From assembly GCA_039933315.1 (NCBI GenBank), contig JBDTOI010000054.1, forward strand, positions 1-22,779: DNA of 22,779 nucleotides, given 5' to 3'. The DNA is from DASXRU01 sp039933315. Lineage in GTDB: Bacteria > Acidobacteriota > Blastocatellia > Pyrinomonadales > Pyrinomonadaceae. Positions 6,430 through 13,978 of this stretch are shown piece by piece (the stretch's first letter is position 1; each line of letters begins with the position of its first letter). A program made the position numbers and the translations under genes. The notes under the pieces were generated by a model that was not told where the DNA came from, ran no database searches, and worked only from the letters and a program-made list of their open reading frames with translations.

Positions 6430-8292
6430 CTATTCCACCGTTACAGACTTGGCCAGGTTGCGGGGCTGATCGACGTCACAACCACGACGCACGGCGATGT
6501 GATACGCGAGCAGTTGCAGGGGAATCACCGAGAGAATCGGCGAGAGCAGATCGCTTGATGGGGGAATGCTGATCACGTGATCGGAGACTATCGACGACAT
6601 TAAGTCGCCTTCGGTCAGAACCGAGAGCACTACGCCTTCGCGAGCTTTGACTTCGACAATGTTCGAGTGCGTCTTTTCATAACGCAGCTCGGAAGCGCGG
6701 TTGCCGTCTTCGCGGGTGTTAATGAACATTACCGGCAGACGTTCATCAATTAGCGCGTTAGGGCCGTGCTTCATTTCGCCCGCCGGATAGCCTTCCGCAT
6801 GGATGTAGGAAATTTCTTTGAGTTTGAGCGCGCCTTCCAGCGCTACGGGGAAGTTGATACCCCGACCGAGATAGAGAAAATCGGTTGATCTGAAGAAGTC
6901 GCGCGACAGTTCTTCAATCTCATCGGCTTCGCTTAGCAGGTGCTCCATTTTTACGGGTAGTTCGGCGAGTTCCTGGGCGTGGAACTTAGCCTCATCAGTG
7001 GTGAGCGTGCCGCGCACATTTCCCAGGTGCAGTGCCAGCAGGTAAAGCGCAATCATCTGTGAGGTGAAGGCCTTGGTTGACGCCACACCTATCTCAGGTC
7101 CGGCGTGCGTGAGGATGGTACCGTCTGCCTCGCGCGTGATCATTGAGCCCCGAACGTTGCAAATCGCCAGCGCCTTTACACCATGTTGCTTGGCCTCTCG
7201 CATGGCGGCGATAGTGTCTGCGGTCTCCCCCGACTGCGAGATAACCAGCAACAGAGTATTTTCGTCCAGCACCGGATCGCGATAGCGGAACTCGGAAGCG
7301 TAGTCGACCTCGACATTTAACCGCGCCAGTTGCTCGATCATGTATTTGCCGGCCAGTCCGGCATGTAGTGACGTGCCGCAGGCTGCTACCTTGATCGAGT
7401 TGATTCGCTTGAAGTCTTCCTCGGTAATGTTCTTCATCTCGTCGAGGAAGACACGCCCTGTATCCAATGAAATCCGTCCCTGGACGGTGTCCCGAACGGC
7501 GCGCGGCTGCTCGTAGATTTCCTTGAGCATGAAGTGCTTGAAGCCGCCTTTTTCTGCCTGGATAGGATCCCAGGTGATCCGCTGCTTAACCGGCTCGACG
7601 GCGTTGCCTTCGAAGTCGGTCACACGTACGCCGTCTTTCTTAATTACGGCGAGCTCGCCGTCGCCAAGGAAGAAAACATCGCGCGTGTGTTGCAGGATTG
7701 CCGGGATGTCGGAGGCCACGAAGTATTCGCCGTCGCCCAGTCCGATAACCACCGGCGGGCCTTCGCGAGCCGAGATGATCGTATCAGGCTCATCTGCGTT
7801 AATTATGGAGAGGGCGAAGATGCCACGCAGATCCTTAACAGCACGTCGTACCGCTTGTTCGAATCCGTCACCGGCTTTCAAATACTCTTCGATTAGATGG
7901 GCAATTATTTCGGTGTCGGTTTCAGTAACGAACAGGTGGTCTTTTTGGCGCAGGCGATCCTTGAGTTGGAGATAGTTCTCAATGATGCCGTTATGGACCA
8001 CCACGATGCGCCCGGTGCAGTCGCGATGCGGGTGGGCATTTTCTTCGGTGGGGCGGCCGTGGGTGGCCCAGCGCGTGTGACCCATGCCGTACGTGCCGTC
8101 GATGGGATCGACGCGAATTACCTCTTCAAGGTTTCGCAGTTTGCCTTCGGCGCGGCGAACCTCAAGATGTTGATTGGCGTCAACCACCGCGATGCCGGCC
8201 GAATCGTATCCGCGATACTCGAGTTTACGCAGGCCCTCGATGATCAAGGGTACTACCTGCTTATTCCCTACATAGCCAACTATTCCGCACAT
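6430..8292 (-). CDS. glmS: Glutamine--fructose-6-phosphate aminotransferase (isomerizing), GlmS
   Basis: A 620-residue cytoplasmic enzyme that converts fructose-6-phosphate and glutamine to glucosamine-6-phosphate, the committed step to UDP-GlcNAc for peptidoglycan. The N-terminal class II glutamine amidotransferase domain begins MCGIVGY with nucleophile Cys2 and has LEYRGYDSAG at 24-33 and GHTRWATHG at 71-79. Two SIS sugar-isomerase domains follow: ACGTSLHAG, SQSGETADT and STKAFTSQ in the first, and LGRGINFPVALEGALKLKE with HAEGYPAGEMKHG in the second; the C-terminus NLAKSVTVE is the expected end. Full length and intact. It follows glmU by about 50 bases, a spacer too short for a glmS ribozyme, so regulation is more likely through the product-sensing GlmR encoded two genes upstream (inference). 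No strong RBS before the ATG. Confidence 0.97.
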   Translation of the reverse strand: MCGIVGYVGNKQVVPLIIEGLRKLEYRGYDSAGIAVVDANQHLEVRRAEGKLRNLEEVIRVDPIDGTYGMGHTRWATHGRPTEENAHPHRDCTGRIVVVHNGIIENYLQLKDRLRQKDHLFVTETDTEIIAHLIEEYLKAGDGFEQAVRRAVKDLRGIFALSIINADEPDTIISAREGPPVVIGLGDGEYFVASDIPAILQHTRDVFFLGDGELAVIKKDGVRVTDFEGNAVEPVKQRITWDPIQAEKGGFKHFMLKEIYEQPRAVRDTVQGRISLDTGRVFLDEMKNITEEDFKRINSIKVAACGTSLHAGLAGKYMIEQLARLNVEVDYASEFRYRDPVLDENTLLLVISQSGETADTIAAMREAKQHGVKALAICNVRGSMITREADGTILTHAGPEIGVASTKAFTSQMIALYLLALHLGNVRGTLTTDEAKFHAQELAELPVKMEHLLSEADEIEELSRDFFRSTDFLYLGRGINFPVALEGALKLKEISYIHAEGYPAGEMKHGPNALIDERLPVMFINTREDGNRASELRYEKTHSNIVEVKAREGVVLSVLTEGDLMSSIVSDHVISIPPSSDLLSPILSVIPLQLLAYHIAVRRGCDVDQPRNLAKSVTVE

Positions 8293-8342
8293 AATGTTTA
8301 GATGAATGGGTTAGTAGAATGACTGGAAATTCGTAAGAGTGC

Positions 8343-9773
8343 TCAGCCCTTATGTTCTTTTTCCTGCTTGCTATCAAGGCGTTTCTTGACCACGGCCGGA
8401 ACACCCACTACCAGTGTATCAGGTGGCACGTCCTCAGTTACGACTGAGCCGGCTCCGGTTACCGAGTTGTCACCGACGGTCACCGGCGCAATCAACATCG
8501 TGTCTGAGCCAATGCGTACATTGTCCCCGATGATGGTCTGGTGCTTCGCCTTGCCATCGTAATTGCAGGTGACCGTGCCGGCGCCAATATTGGTCTTCTC
8601 CCCAATTGTGGCATCTCCCAGATAGGTGAGGTGCATCGACTTGGTGCCGCGCCCGATGCGAGACTTCTTCACTTCGACAAAGTTTCCTACCACCGCTCCG
8701 GCTTCCATTTTTGTGTTCATGCGCAGGTGAGCGAACGGGCCCACCGCGCAATCGTCAGCCACGTCCGAATCAACCAGGACGCAATGATCTTTTATCACTA
8801 CCCGATGGCCGATGCGTGAGTTGGTAATGCGCGAGCCGGAGCGAATCTCGCAGCCTTCCCCGATCACCGAATTTCCCTCGAGGCTGACATCGGGATAAAT
8901 GACTGTGTCGCGGCCCACTTGCGCGTCGGCACTGACGTAGACATGGGAGGGATCTATGAAGGTAACTCCGCCATCTAACATGAGCTTGCGGATGGCTCCA
9001 CGACGCAGCATGTTCTCAAACTCTGCCAAATCGGCACGTGTATTTATCCCGGAGACTTCGCGCGCGTCTGGATGAAGGTAAACACCTACGGGTTTGCCTT
9101 CGCCAGACAAGAGCTCAGGAACATCCGTAAGGTAGTACTCACCCTGCTCATTGACGGGCTGAACGCGATCCAGTGCGTTAAAGAGCGCCTGCGCCTGAAA
9201 ACAGTAAAGTCCGGCGTTTATTTCGCGAACCTGGAGTTCGTCTGCGCTTGCATCTTTCTGTTCTACAATCTTCACGAATCGTCCATCACTGTCGCGAATC
9301 ACCCGCCCATACCCGGCGGGGTTTTCGAGTCTTACCGAAAGAAGCGTACAACCGCCTTCGTTTTCTGCGTGATACTGCCGGACAAGCTTAGCCAATGTTT
9401 CTGACCGGACGAGCGGTACATCTCCCGAGAGGACTAACACAGTGGAACCTGCTTGCGCCAGAGCATCGCGCGCCGTCATCACGGCATCGCCCGTCCCTCG
9501 CTGTTCTGCCTGTTTGATGAACGAGACGTTGGCATCACCGAACTCGGCTTGGACAGCTGCGGCCACATCTTCCGCCTGGTGTCCGACCACGACGTAAATA
9601 TGTCGCGGGTGGAGATCTCTGGCGGCGCGGCAAACATGTGTTATTAACGGACGTCCCCCCAGCTGATGCAACACTTTTGCCCTGGCAGAACGCATGCGCG
9701 TCCCCAATCCGGCGGCCATTATCAAAACGTCTAGCGGGGAATTGTCGGTAGCGTTAATTGGTGGTGTTTGCAT
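8343..9773 (-). CDS. glmU: Bifunctional GlmU: GlcN-1-P acetyltransferase / GlcNAc-1-P uridylyltransferase
   Basis: A 476-residue enzyme making UDP-GlcNAc from glucosamine-1-phosphate in two steps. The N-terminal nucleotidyltransferase domain shows AAGLGTRMRSARAKVLH at 20-36 (UTP-binding loop), QAEQRGTGDAV at 88-98 and SGDVPLV at 116-122. The C-terminal left-handed beta-helix acetyltransferase domain runs through hexapeptide repeats and contains HLTYLGDATIGE with the catalytic His, followed by NIGAGTVTCNYDGKAKHQT. Length is normal. The first 14 residues are not conserved, but the ATG has an AGGA just upstream and lies six bases after the glmR stop, so the two genes are certainly co-transcribed. 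The phosphoglucosamine mutase GlmM that links GlmS to GlmU is not in this window. Confidence 0.97.
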   Translation of the reverse strand: MQTPPINATDNSPLDVLIMAAGLGTRMRSARAKVLHQLGGRPLITHVCRAARDLHPRHIYVVVGHQAEDVAAAVQAEFGDANVSFIKQAEQRGTGDAVMTARDALAQAGSTVLVLSGDVPLVRSETLAKLVRQYHAENEGGCTLLSVRLENPAGYGRVIRDSDGRFVKIVEQKDASADELQVREINAGLYCFQAQALFNALDRVQPVNEQGEYYLTDVPELLSGEGKPVGVYLHPDAREVSGINTRADLAEFENMLRRGAIRKLMLDGGVTFIDPSHVYVSADAQVGRDTVIYPDVSLEGNSVIGEGCEIRSGSRITNSRIGHRVVIKDHCVLVDSDVADDCAVGPFAHLRMNTKMEAGAVVGNFVEVKKSRIGRGTKSMHLTYLGDATIGEKTNIGAGTVTCNYDGKAKHQTIIGDNVRIGSDTMLIAPVTVGDNSVTGAGSVVTEDVPPDTLVVGVPAVVKKRLDSKQEKEHKG

Positions 9774-9779
9774 TCCTGA

Positions 9780-10820
9780 TCAGTGAATCGCTACGCCGGC
9801 AGTCGTTTGCGCTTTTTGCCAGCAGGCCATCACGCAGTGTGCGAGCCTTTCCGAGTTATGGCGAACCTTTTCACCTTCATCCAGGAGATCGGCCCGCACC
9901 AACTCGGCTCCCGAAACGGAGGCGCTATCCAAAATAATGTCCTCATCGCCAATCTGATGCGCGCCGTCCGCAGCGTATAGTACTGCCTGTTCGGGAGTGA
10001 TCTTTCGATCGTTTACAACCACAAAATCGAATTTGATTTCCGGTGCATAACTGCGCACTGTCGCCAAATGCTGGGCCGCCGTGTAGCCGTCGGTCTCGCC
10101 CGGTTGCGTCATCAAGTTGCAAACAAAGATTTTCGTGGCCCTGGCTTCGCCGATAGCTTCGGCCACGCGGGCCACCAGTAGATTTGGCAGGATGCTGGTG
10201 TAGAGGGATCCGGGACCCACAGTTATCACATCCGCGGCCCTGATTGCCGTAAGAGCTTCCGGTAGCGGCAGGCACTGCTGTGGTTCCAGACGCAAGCGCC
10301 TAATGGGAACTCGCGAAGCTGTGATTTGAGTCTCGCCTCGCACTTCGGTGCCATCCTCCAGCTCGGCTATCAGGCGAACGTCGTTTATCGTCGCCGGAAA
10401 AATGTGTCCCTTACTGGCCAGTACTTCTGACGAAAGGCGGACCGCTTCGACAAAGTCTCCAGTTACTTCAGTGAGCGCTGCCAGGAAAAGGTTGCCAAAA
10501 CTGTGCCCACCCAGTTCGCCGGTCCCGCGAAACCGGTAGCGAAACAAACGCGACAGCAAGGTGGAATCCTCAGAGAGGGCGATCATGCAGTTGCGTATGT
10601 CGCCCGGGGGCAGCATTTGCAATTCCTCCCGTAAGCGACCGGAGCTGCCGCCATCATCTGAGACCGTCACAATGGCCGAAAGTGTTTCCAGCATAGCTTC
10701 GCTCTCGTGACGGCGACCTACAAGCTGCTTGAGTCCCGACAGCAGCGTCGAGAGGCCGGTGCCGCCACCGAGAGCTACAAGCTTGAGACCGCGTTCTACT
10801 TCAAAGGACTGTAAATCCAT
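9780..10820 (-). CDS. yvcK: GlmR/YvcK, UDP-sugar-binding regulator of the CofD-like family
   Basis: A 346-residue member of the YvcK/CofD-like family. Signatures: VALGGGTGLS at 15-24, VSDDGGSSGRLR at 53-64, PPGDIRNCM at 71-79, GHSFGN at 105-110 and VGPGSLYTSI at 201-210. In Bacillus subtilis this protein (YvcK, renamed GlmR) binds UDP-GlcNAc and stimulates GlmS when the nucleotide sugar is scarce; in Mycobacterium the homologue CuvA affects wall synthesis. Here the gene is six bases upstream of glmU, with glmS next, a direct physical link to the pathway it regulates elsewhere. The usual neighbours rapZ and whiA are absent. Start ATG preceded by CGGAGCTT, a reasonable RBS. A hairpin lies 26-56 bases upstream of the ATG. 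Confidence 0.93.
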   Translation of the reverse strand: MDLQSFEVERGLKLVALGGGTGLSTLLSGLKQLVGRRHESEAMLETLSAIVTVSDDGGSSGRLREELQMLPPGDIRNCMIALSEDSTLLSRLFRYRFRGTGELGGHSFGNLFLAALTEVTGDFVEAVRLSSEVLASKGHIFPATINDVRLIAELEDGTEVRGETQITASRVPIRRLRLEPQQCLPLPEALTAIRAADVITVGPGSLYTSILPNLLVARVAEAIGEARATKIFVCNLMTQPGETDGYTAAQHLATVRSYAPEIKFDFVVVNDRKITPEQAVLYAADGAHQIGDEDIILDSASVSGAELVRADLLDEGEKVRHNSERLAHCVMACWQKAQTTAGVAIH

Positions 10821-10845
10821 AAGCTCCGCGAGCGTTTGAATAAGA

Positions 10846-10876
10846 CTTCTGTTGGGATAATACCCAAAACCAGAAG
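10846..10876 (-). other. Hairpin in the leader of yvcK
   Basis: CTTCTG (10846-10851) pairs with CAGAAG (10871-10876), and TTGGG (10852-10856) pairs with CCCAA (10863-10867) around ATAATA, leaving a three-base bulge. On the minus strand it is followed only by TCTTATT, not a clean T-run, so it is either a weak terminator after the TPR gene or a structure in the yvcK mRNA leader. The remaining intergenic bases between 10821 and 10938 show nothing else clear. Confidence 0.4.
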
Positions 10877-10938
10877 CCTCTCAAAACTGAATGAAGCAAG
10901 TTGATCAAATAGAAAAGATGGATGGAACCACCACGCTC

Positions 10939-11835
10939 CTACGGGCGAGGAGCAAAGACGAGTTTGTCGAAGTCGGGATCGTTACGGAGGGCGCTGAGAT
11001 CTTGATCGTGTTGAGCTCGAATACGGAGAGTTGGTTGATTCTCAAGCGCGCGGCCGAGTGATTCAAGTGCGAGATCAATCGAGCCCAGGCGTGCTCGGGT
11101 TGCGGCAAGGCCGTAGTGAACATGACCCGCATTGGGCTCTCGCTTAAGAGCGCGCTCAAAAAGTTCCTGCGCGGCTACGTACTCGCCTCGGTTCAGCTCA
11201 ATAACGCCGCGATCGTAAAGAGAGTCGGCATCACGCGGCAACATCGTTTCTGTGCGGAGTCGAGTTTCCGCAATCGCCAGGTATGTGCGCGAGCGCGCGG
11301 TCACTTCAGAGACACCGGAGTACTTCTCCACCAGGGCTCGGAATTGGTTGCGGGCCTCGGCAAAACGCCCGCGGCTAAATTCCTTGTGGGCCTTTTCAAA
11401 TGCTTTTAAAGCAGCAGCTTCGTCCCTCGTGGGTTTGGGCTGGGGAGGAGGCGGCAACGGTTGTCGCACAGGTCTGGCTACCGCTTTTGGATGGGTGGCT
11501 AGCTTCGCCGGCACGGTCTTGGCCTTGCTCGACCGCGGAATAGGAGCCACCTTGGCGACTGTTTTTCGCGGCTTTGCTCTTTTGTGTGGCTTGGGTGTAC
11601 GTCCCTTGGGGGCGAGAGCCTTTTTCTTTGTTGCAGCTTTGCCTCTAGCCGGAGACACTGAACTAGACTTCTTTGCCTTCCTTGCCGGAGCTTTTCCCGT
11701 AGACGAACGTTTGGTGATCGGCTTCAAACGGACCGACTTGCCCGCCAAAGCGCGGGACCGACCAGTTGTAGCAGATTGACGGGAGGTTGAGCGCAACGGA
11801 GACCTTTTGACGCCCTTAACCATAGGACTGCTCAT
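10939..11835 (-). CDS. TPR protein with histone-H1-like Lys/Ala/Pro-rich N-terminus
   Basis: A 298-residue protein in two parts. Residues 1-125 are low-complexity and strongly basic (runs such as ARKAKKSSS and AATKKKALAPKG), like histone-H1 or other DNA- or RNA-binding tails, ending in a proline hinge PLPPPPQPKP at 126-135. Residues 138-285 are helical tetratricopeptide repeats: AFEKAHKEFSRGRFAEARNQF at 145-165 (in two stretches), LYDRGVIELNRGEYVAAQEL at 206-225 and HYGLAATRARLGSIDLALES at 240-259, closing with ALRNDPDFDKL, a frequent end of bacterial TPR arrays. There is no signal peptide or membrane helix. The ATG has GGAGG six bases upstream, so the start is well supported. It is divergent from mglB; any partnership with MglA/MglB is speculative. 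Function unknown. Confidence 0.85.
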   Translation of the reverse strand: MSSPMVKGVKRSPLRSTSRQSATTGRSRALAGKSVRLKPITKRSSTGKAPARKAKKSSSVSPARGKAATKKKALAPKGRTPKPHKRAKPRKTVAKVAPIPRSSKAKTVPAKLATHPKAVARPVRQPLPPPPQPKPTRDEAAALKAFEKAHKEFSRGRFAEARNQFRALVEKYSGVSEVTARSRTYLAIAETRLRTETMLPRDADSLYDRGVIELNRGEYVAAQELFERALKREPNAGHVHYGLAATRARLGSIDLALESLGRALENQPTLRIRAQHDQDLSALRNDPDFDKLVFAPRP

Positions 11836-12207
11836 GCAAAGCCTCCGATCATAAGGAAGGCTAACTCAATCGGAGTTGCCCTTGGAAAAGACTCGCGGCA
11901 CTTTAACATAGCCCTTCGTGTAAATCAACTAAAGAGTAGGGTTTGCAGCTATAAGTCAGCGTTAGGGTTGAACTGCTGATAGCTTAAGCAAACACAGGAA
12001 AACACTTGAAGTCATTGTGTGCGCTATGCTAAGGTCACTACCGTTGTTACAGCCTGTCCAATCAGGCGAATTCAACGGCCTTTTGTTCGGTGCGGGTTTA
12101 TGAAAGGCCTTTCCAGTAAGCATTTAGCGTCCAAACTCAGTCCCCGCCAACTTTTCGATTCAACCTCGGGTCTCGCTCGTCCTGAGCCCTTCAAGAAAGC
12201 TGTATTA
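11836..12207. other. Divergent intergenic region between the TPR gene and mglB
   Basis: About 370 bases. The left end holds the RBS (GGAGG) of the minus-strand TPR gene. An imperfect long inverted repeat occupies 11941-11993. The mglB frame is open back to a GTG at 12019, but that upstream stretch encodes no recognisable domain and has no RBS at its possible starts (12019, 12100), so I regard it as leader. A TATGCT hexamer at 12025-12030 has TTGAAG only 13 bases upstream, too close for a standard sigma-70 promoter. No RNA gene was recognised. Confidence 0.6.
11941..11993. repeat. Imperfect inverted repeat between divergent TPR and mglB genes
   Basis: Left arm GTTTGC AGCTAT (aagt) CAGC at 11941-11960 and right arm GCTG ATAGCT (taa) GCAAAC at 11975-11993 give 16 paired bases interrupted by a four-base versus three-base mismatch, around a 14-base loop. 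There is no T-run, so it does not resemble an intrinsic terminator. Position between two divergent genes suggests an operator or a leader structure; there is no direct evidence for either. Confidence 0.55.
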
Positions 12208-12690
12208 ATGCCAGACGGTCCTATAGTAATGCGTGAACAGCAGTATCACCAGATCAAAGCTGTTCTGGCCCGCCTCCGTCTGGAGTCCTCATCCAGAGTT
12301 GTATTCCTTGTGGATAAGGATGGGCAACAAATCGCTGCCCACGGTGACGTGGCAGGCCTGGACACCACGAGTTTAGCCTCATTAGCTGCGGGAAATGTCG
12401 CCGCCACGGGCGGAATGGCCGAGTTGATCGGCGAGAAGGAATTTCCCACGCTCTCGCACGAAGGTGAACACGAGAGTATTCATATTAGTGTCGTTGGCCG
12501 GTTGCTATTGGTAGTGGTCTTCGACGAGCGCTCAAGCCTTGGCTTGGTGAAGCTCCGGTCGCGCCAAATGTCTCAGGAGCTGGCCACAATTTTTGAAGAA
12601 GTTTCGCGCGGATCGAAACAACGCGGGCCCAGCGACGATCTGCCATTCGGAGAGATAACTGACGAGGACATTGAGAGTCTCTTCTCCTAA
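12208..12690 (+). CDS. mglB: MglB-like roadblock/LC7 domain protein
   Basis: Roadblock/LC7 fold protein, 160 residues from the chosen ATG. In Myxococcus and Thermus MglB is the homodimeric GTPase-activating partner of MglA. The core VFLVDKDGQQIAAHGD (32-47), LAAGNVAATGGMAELIGE (59-76) and LLLVVVFDERSSLGLVKLR (99-117) follows the Thermus-type MglB pattern closely. The protein ends in an acidic tail containing FGEITDEDIESLFS (147-160), separated from the core by a basic/polar linker; in MglB the C-terminal helix region modulates nucleotide exchange on MglA. The start is uncertain: the frame is open upstream to 12019 (223 residues), and a second ATG at 12229 would give 153 residues. All keep the domain whole. 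mglA follows after 50 bases. Confidence 0.88.
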   Translation: MPDGPIVMREQQYHQIKAVLARLRLESSSRVVFLVDKDGQQIAAHGDVAGLDTTSLASLAAGNVAATGGMAELIGEKEFPTLSHEGEHESIHISVVGRLLLVVVFDERSSLGLVKLRSRQMSQELATIFEEVSRGSKQRGPSDDLPFGEITDEDIESLFS

Positions 12691-12740
12691 GATAAGCGAG
12701 AGCCGGCGCCTGGTTTCGCCATCATCGATAAACTCAACCT

Positions 12741-13325
12741 ATGACTTTCATTAATTACGCATCGCGAGAGATTAATTGCAAAATCGTCTACTACGGCCCA
12801 GGGCTGTGTGGGAAGACGACGAATCTTCAGTACATTTTCGACACGACGGCGCCCGGTGCTAAAGGGAAAATGATAAGCCTCGCCACGGAAACCGATCGCA
12901 CCCTCTTTTTCGATTTCATGCCGCTTGAGCTGGGCACTGTACGCGGCTTCAAAACCAGATTTCACCTTTACACAGTTCCCGGGCAGGTATTTTATGATGC
13001 GTCACGCAAGTTAATCCTGAAGGGTGTCGATGGCGTTGTTTTCGTAGCGGACTCTCAGGAAGAGCGCATGGACGCCAATATAGAGTCCCTTTACAACCTC
13101 GAAGAGAATCTCCGCTCTCAGGGCTATGAGTTAATGAAGTTGCCATACGCGTTACAATTGAACAAACGCGACTTGCCTAATATAGTTTCTGTCGCCGACA
13201 TGGCGGCCGAGCTCCAGCGCAAAGGCGAGCCCCTAGTCGAGGCCGTCGCAGCCAGCGGCACTGGGGTTTTCGATACCCTTAAGGCTGTCGCCAAGCAGGT
13301 GCTGACGGAGCTCCGCAAAAGTTAG
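12741..13325 (+). CDS. mglA: MglA-like small Ras-family GTPase
   Basis: A 194-residue prokaryotic small GTPase that, with MglB, sets cell polarity and gliding or twisting motility in characterised species. It has P-loop GPGLCGKT at 19-26, TLFFDFMPLELG at 54-65 (switch I region), TVPGQ at 78-82 in place of the Ras DxxG motif, and NKRD at 141-144 for guanine recognition. The TVPGQ replacement and intact FFDFMP place it in the canonical MglA group rather than among Rab-like paralogues. Length matches the family (about 195). No RBS is visible before the ATG. Only the mglBA pair is present; no motility genes are near, so what it controls in this organism cannot be read from the window. Confidence 0.95.
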   Translation: MTFINYASREINCKIVYYGPGLCGKTTNLQYIFDTTAPGAKGKMISLATETDRTLFFDFMPLELGTVRGFKTRFHLYTVPGQVFYDASRKLILKGVDGVVFVADSQEERMDANIESLYNLEENLRSQGYELMKLPYALQLNKRDLPNIVSVADMAAELQRKGEPLVEAVAASGTGVFDTLKAVAKQVLTELRKS

Positions 13326-13353
13326 AACCCTGCCTCAGGAAATCAACTTCCAG

Positions 13354-13911
13354 TTATTCTATTGGTTTGACCATCAAAAGGCCGTCGCCACCGTTTGAGT
13401 AATAACGGGGGAGATTCTGTGTGACTGTGTAGCCGAGGTTGAGGTAAAGCTTCTGCGCGGGAACGTTGGCGGATCTCACTTCCAGGCGAACCAGGCGCAC
13501 ATTGCGCCGGCGAAAGCCATCTTCCACTTTTTGCATCAGCCGACTTGCCAGTCGTTTTCGCCTATGTTCTGGAGCAATTCCTATCGTTGTGATGTGACCC
13601 GTGTGATCGGGTTCTACCAACCCGATAACGAACCCCGCCATAGCGCCGTTGTAGGAAACCGCCCGATACGAAACTGATTCCCCTGCTCTCAGCAGATATT
13701 CGAACGTCTCACGGCTATAGGCCTCCCCATCTACAAAGCAGCGTTGGTCCAGGCGCCAGCAATCGTCTAGCTGAGAAATGGTAAGCGGACGCAAATCGTA
13801 TCCTGCGTCAATTGGGAGTCCAACCAGCACCGGGTCGGGCGAGGTCTTATAGGCCGGCGGTGGTTCACTTTGAGACCACCATTTTGAGCGAAATTTCTTG
13901 AGTACTGCCAT
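13354..13911 (-). CDS. GNAT-family N-acetyltransferase, RimI-like
   Basis: Using the ATG at 13911-13909, 185 residues; the frame is open to a GTG at 13968 (204 residues), but the extra part is not domain sequence. The GNAT fold covers about 38-182: the N-terminal strand YDLRPLTISQLDDCWRLD at 38-55, the central strand ITTIGIAPEHRRKRLASRLM at 107-126, and the C-terminal LEVRSANVPAQKLYLNLGY at 143-161, which is typical of RimI protein N-terminal alanine acetyltransferases. One oddity is the acetyl-CoA pyrophosphate loop: the consensus Q/R-x-x-G-x-G/A reads R-R-K-R-L-A, with Arg120 where glycine is usual (codon CGA). The basic, Trp-containing N-terminus is unexplained. Downstream of queA by about 70 bases, convergent with mglA. 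Substrate unknown. Confidence 0.85.
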   Translation of the reverse strand: MAVLKKFRSKWWSQSEPPPAYKTSPDPVLVGLPIDAGYDLRPLTISQLDDCWRLDQRCFVDGEAYSRETFEYLLRAGESVSYRAVSYNGAMAGFVIGLVEPDHTGHITTIGIAPEHRRKRLASRLMQKVEDGFRRRNVRLVRLEVRSANVPAQKLYLNLGYTVTQNLPRYYSNGGDGLLMVKPIE

Positions 13912-13978
13912 AGTTCGATTCTTCGTTGGCTTAACGCGCGGGACATTATAACTTGCCGCAACGCACACGTCACGCCGA

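Noticed and set aside
8293..8342. glmS ribozyme upstream of glmS
   Set aside because: The spacer between glmU and glmS is 50 bases, far below the size of the ribozyme, and shows no matching structure.
12019..12207. A longer mglB starting at GTG 12019 (63 more residues)
   Set aside because: The added residues show no roadblock similarity and there is no RBS at 12019 or 12100. It cannot be fully excluded, so the start is flagged as uncertain.
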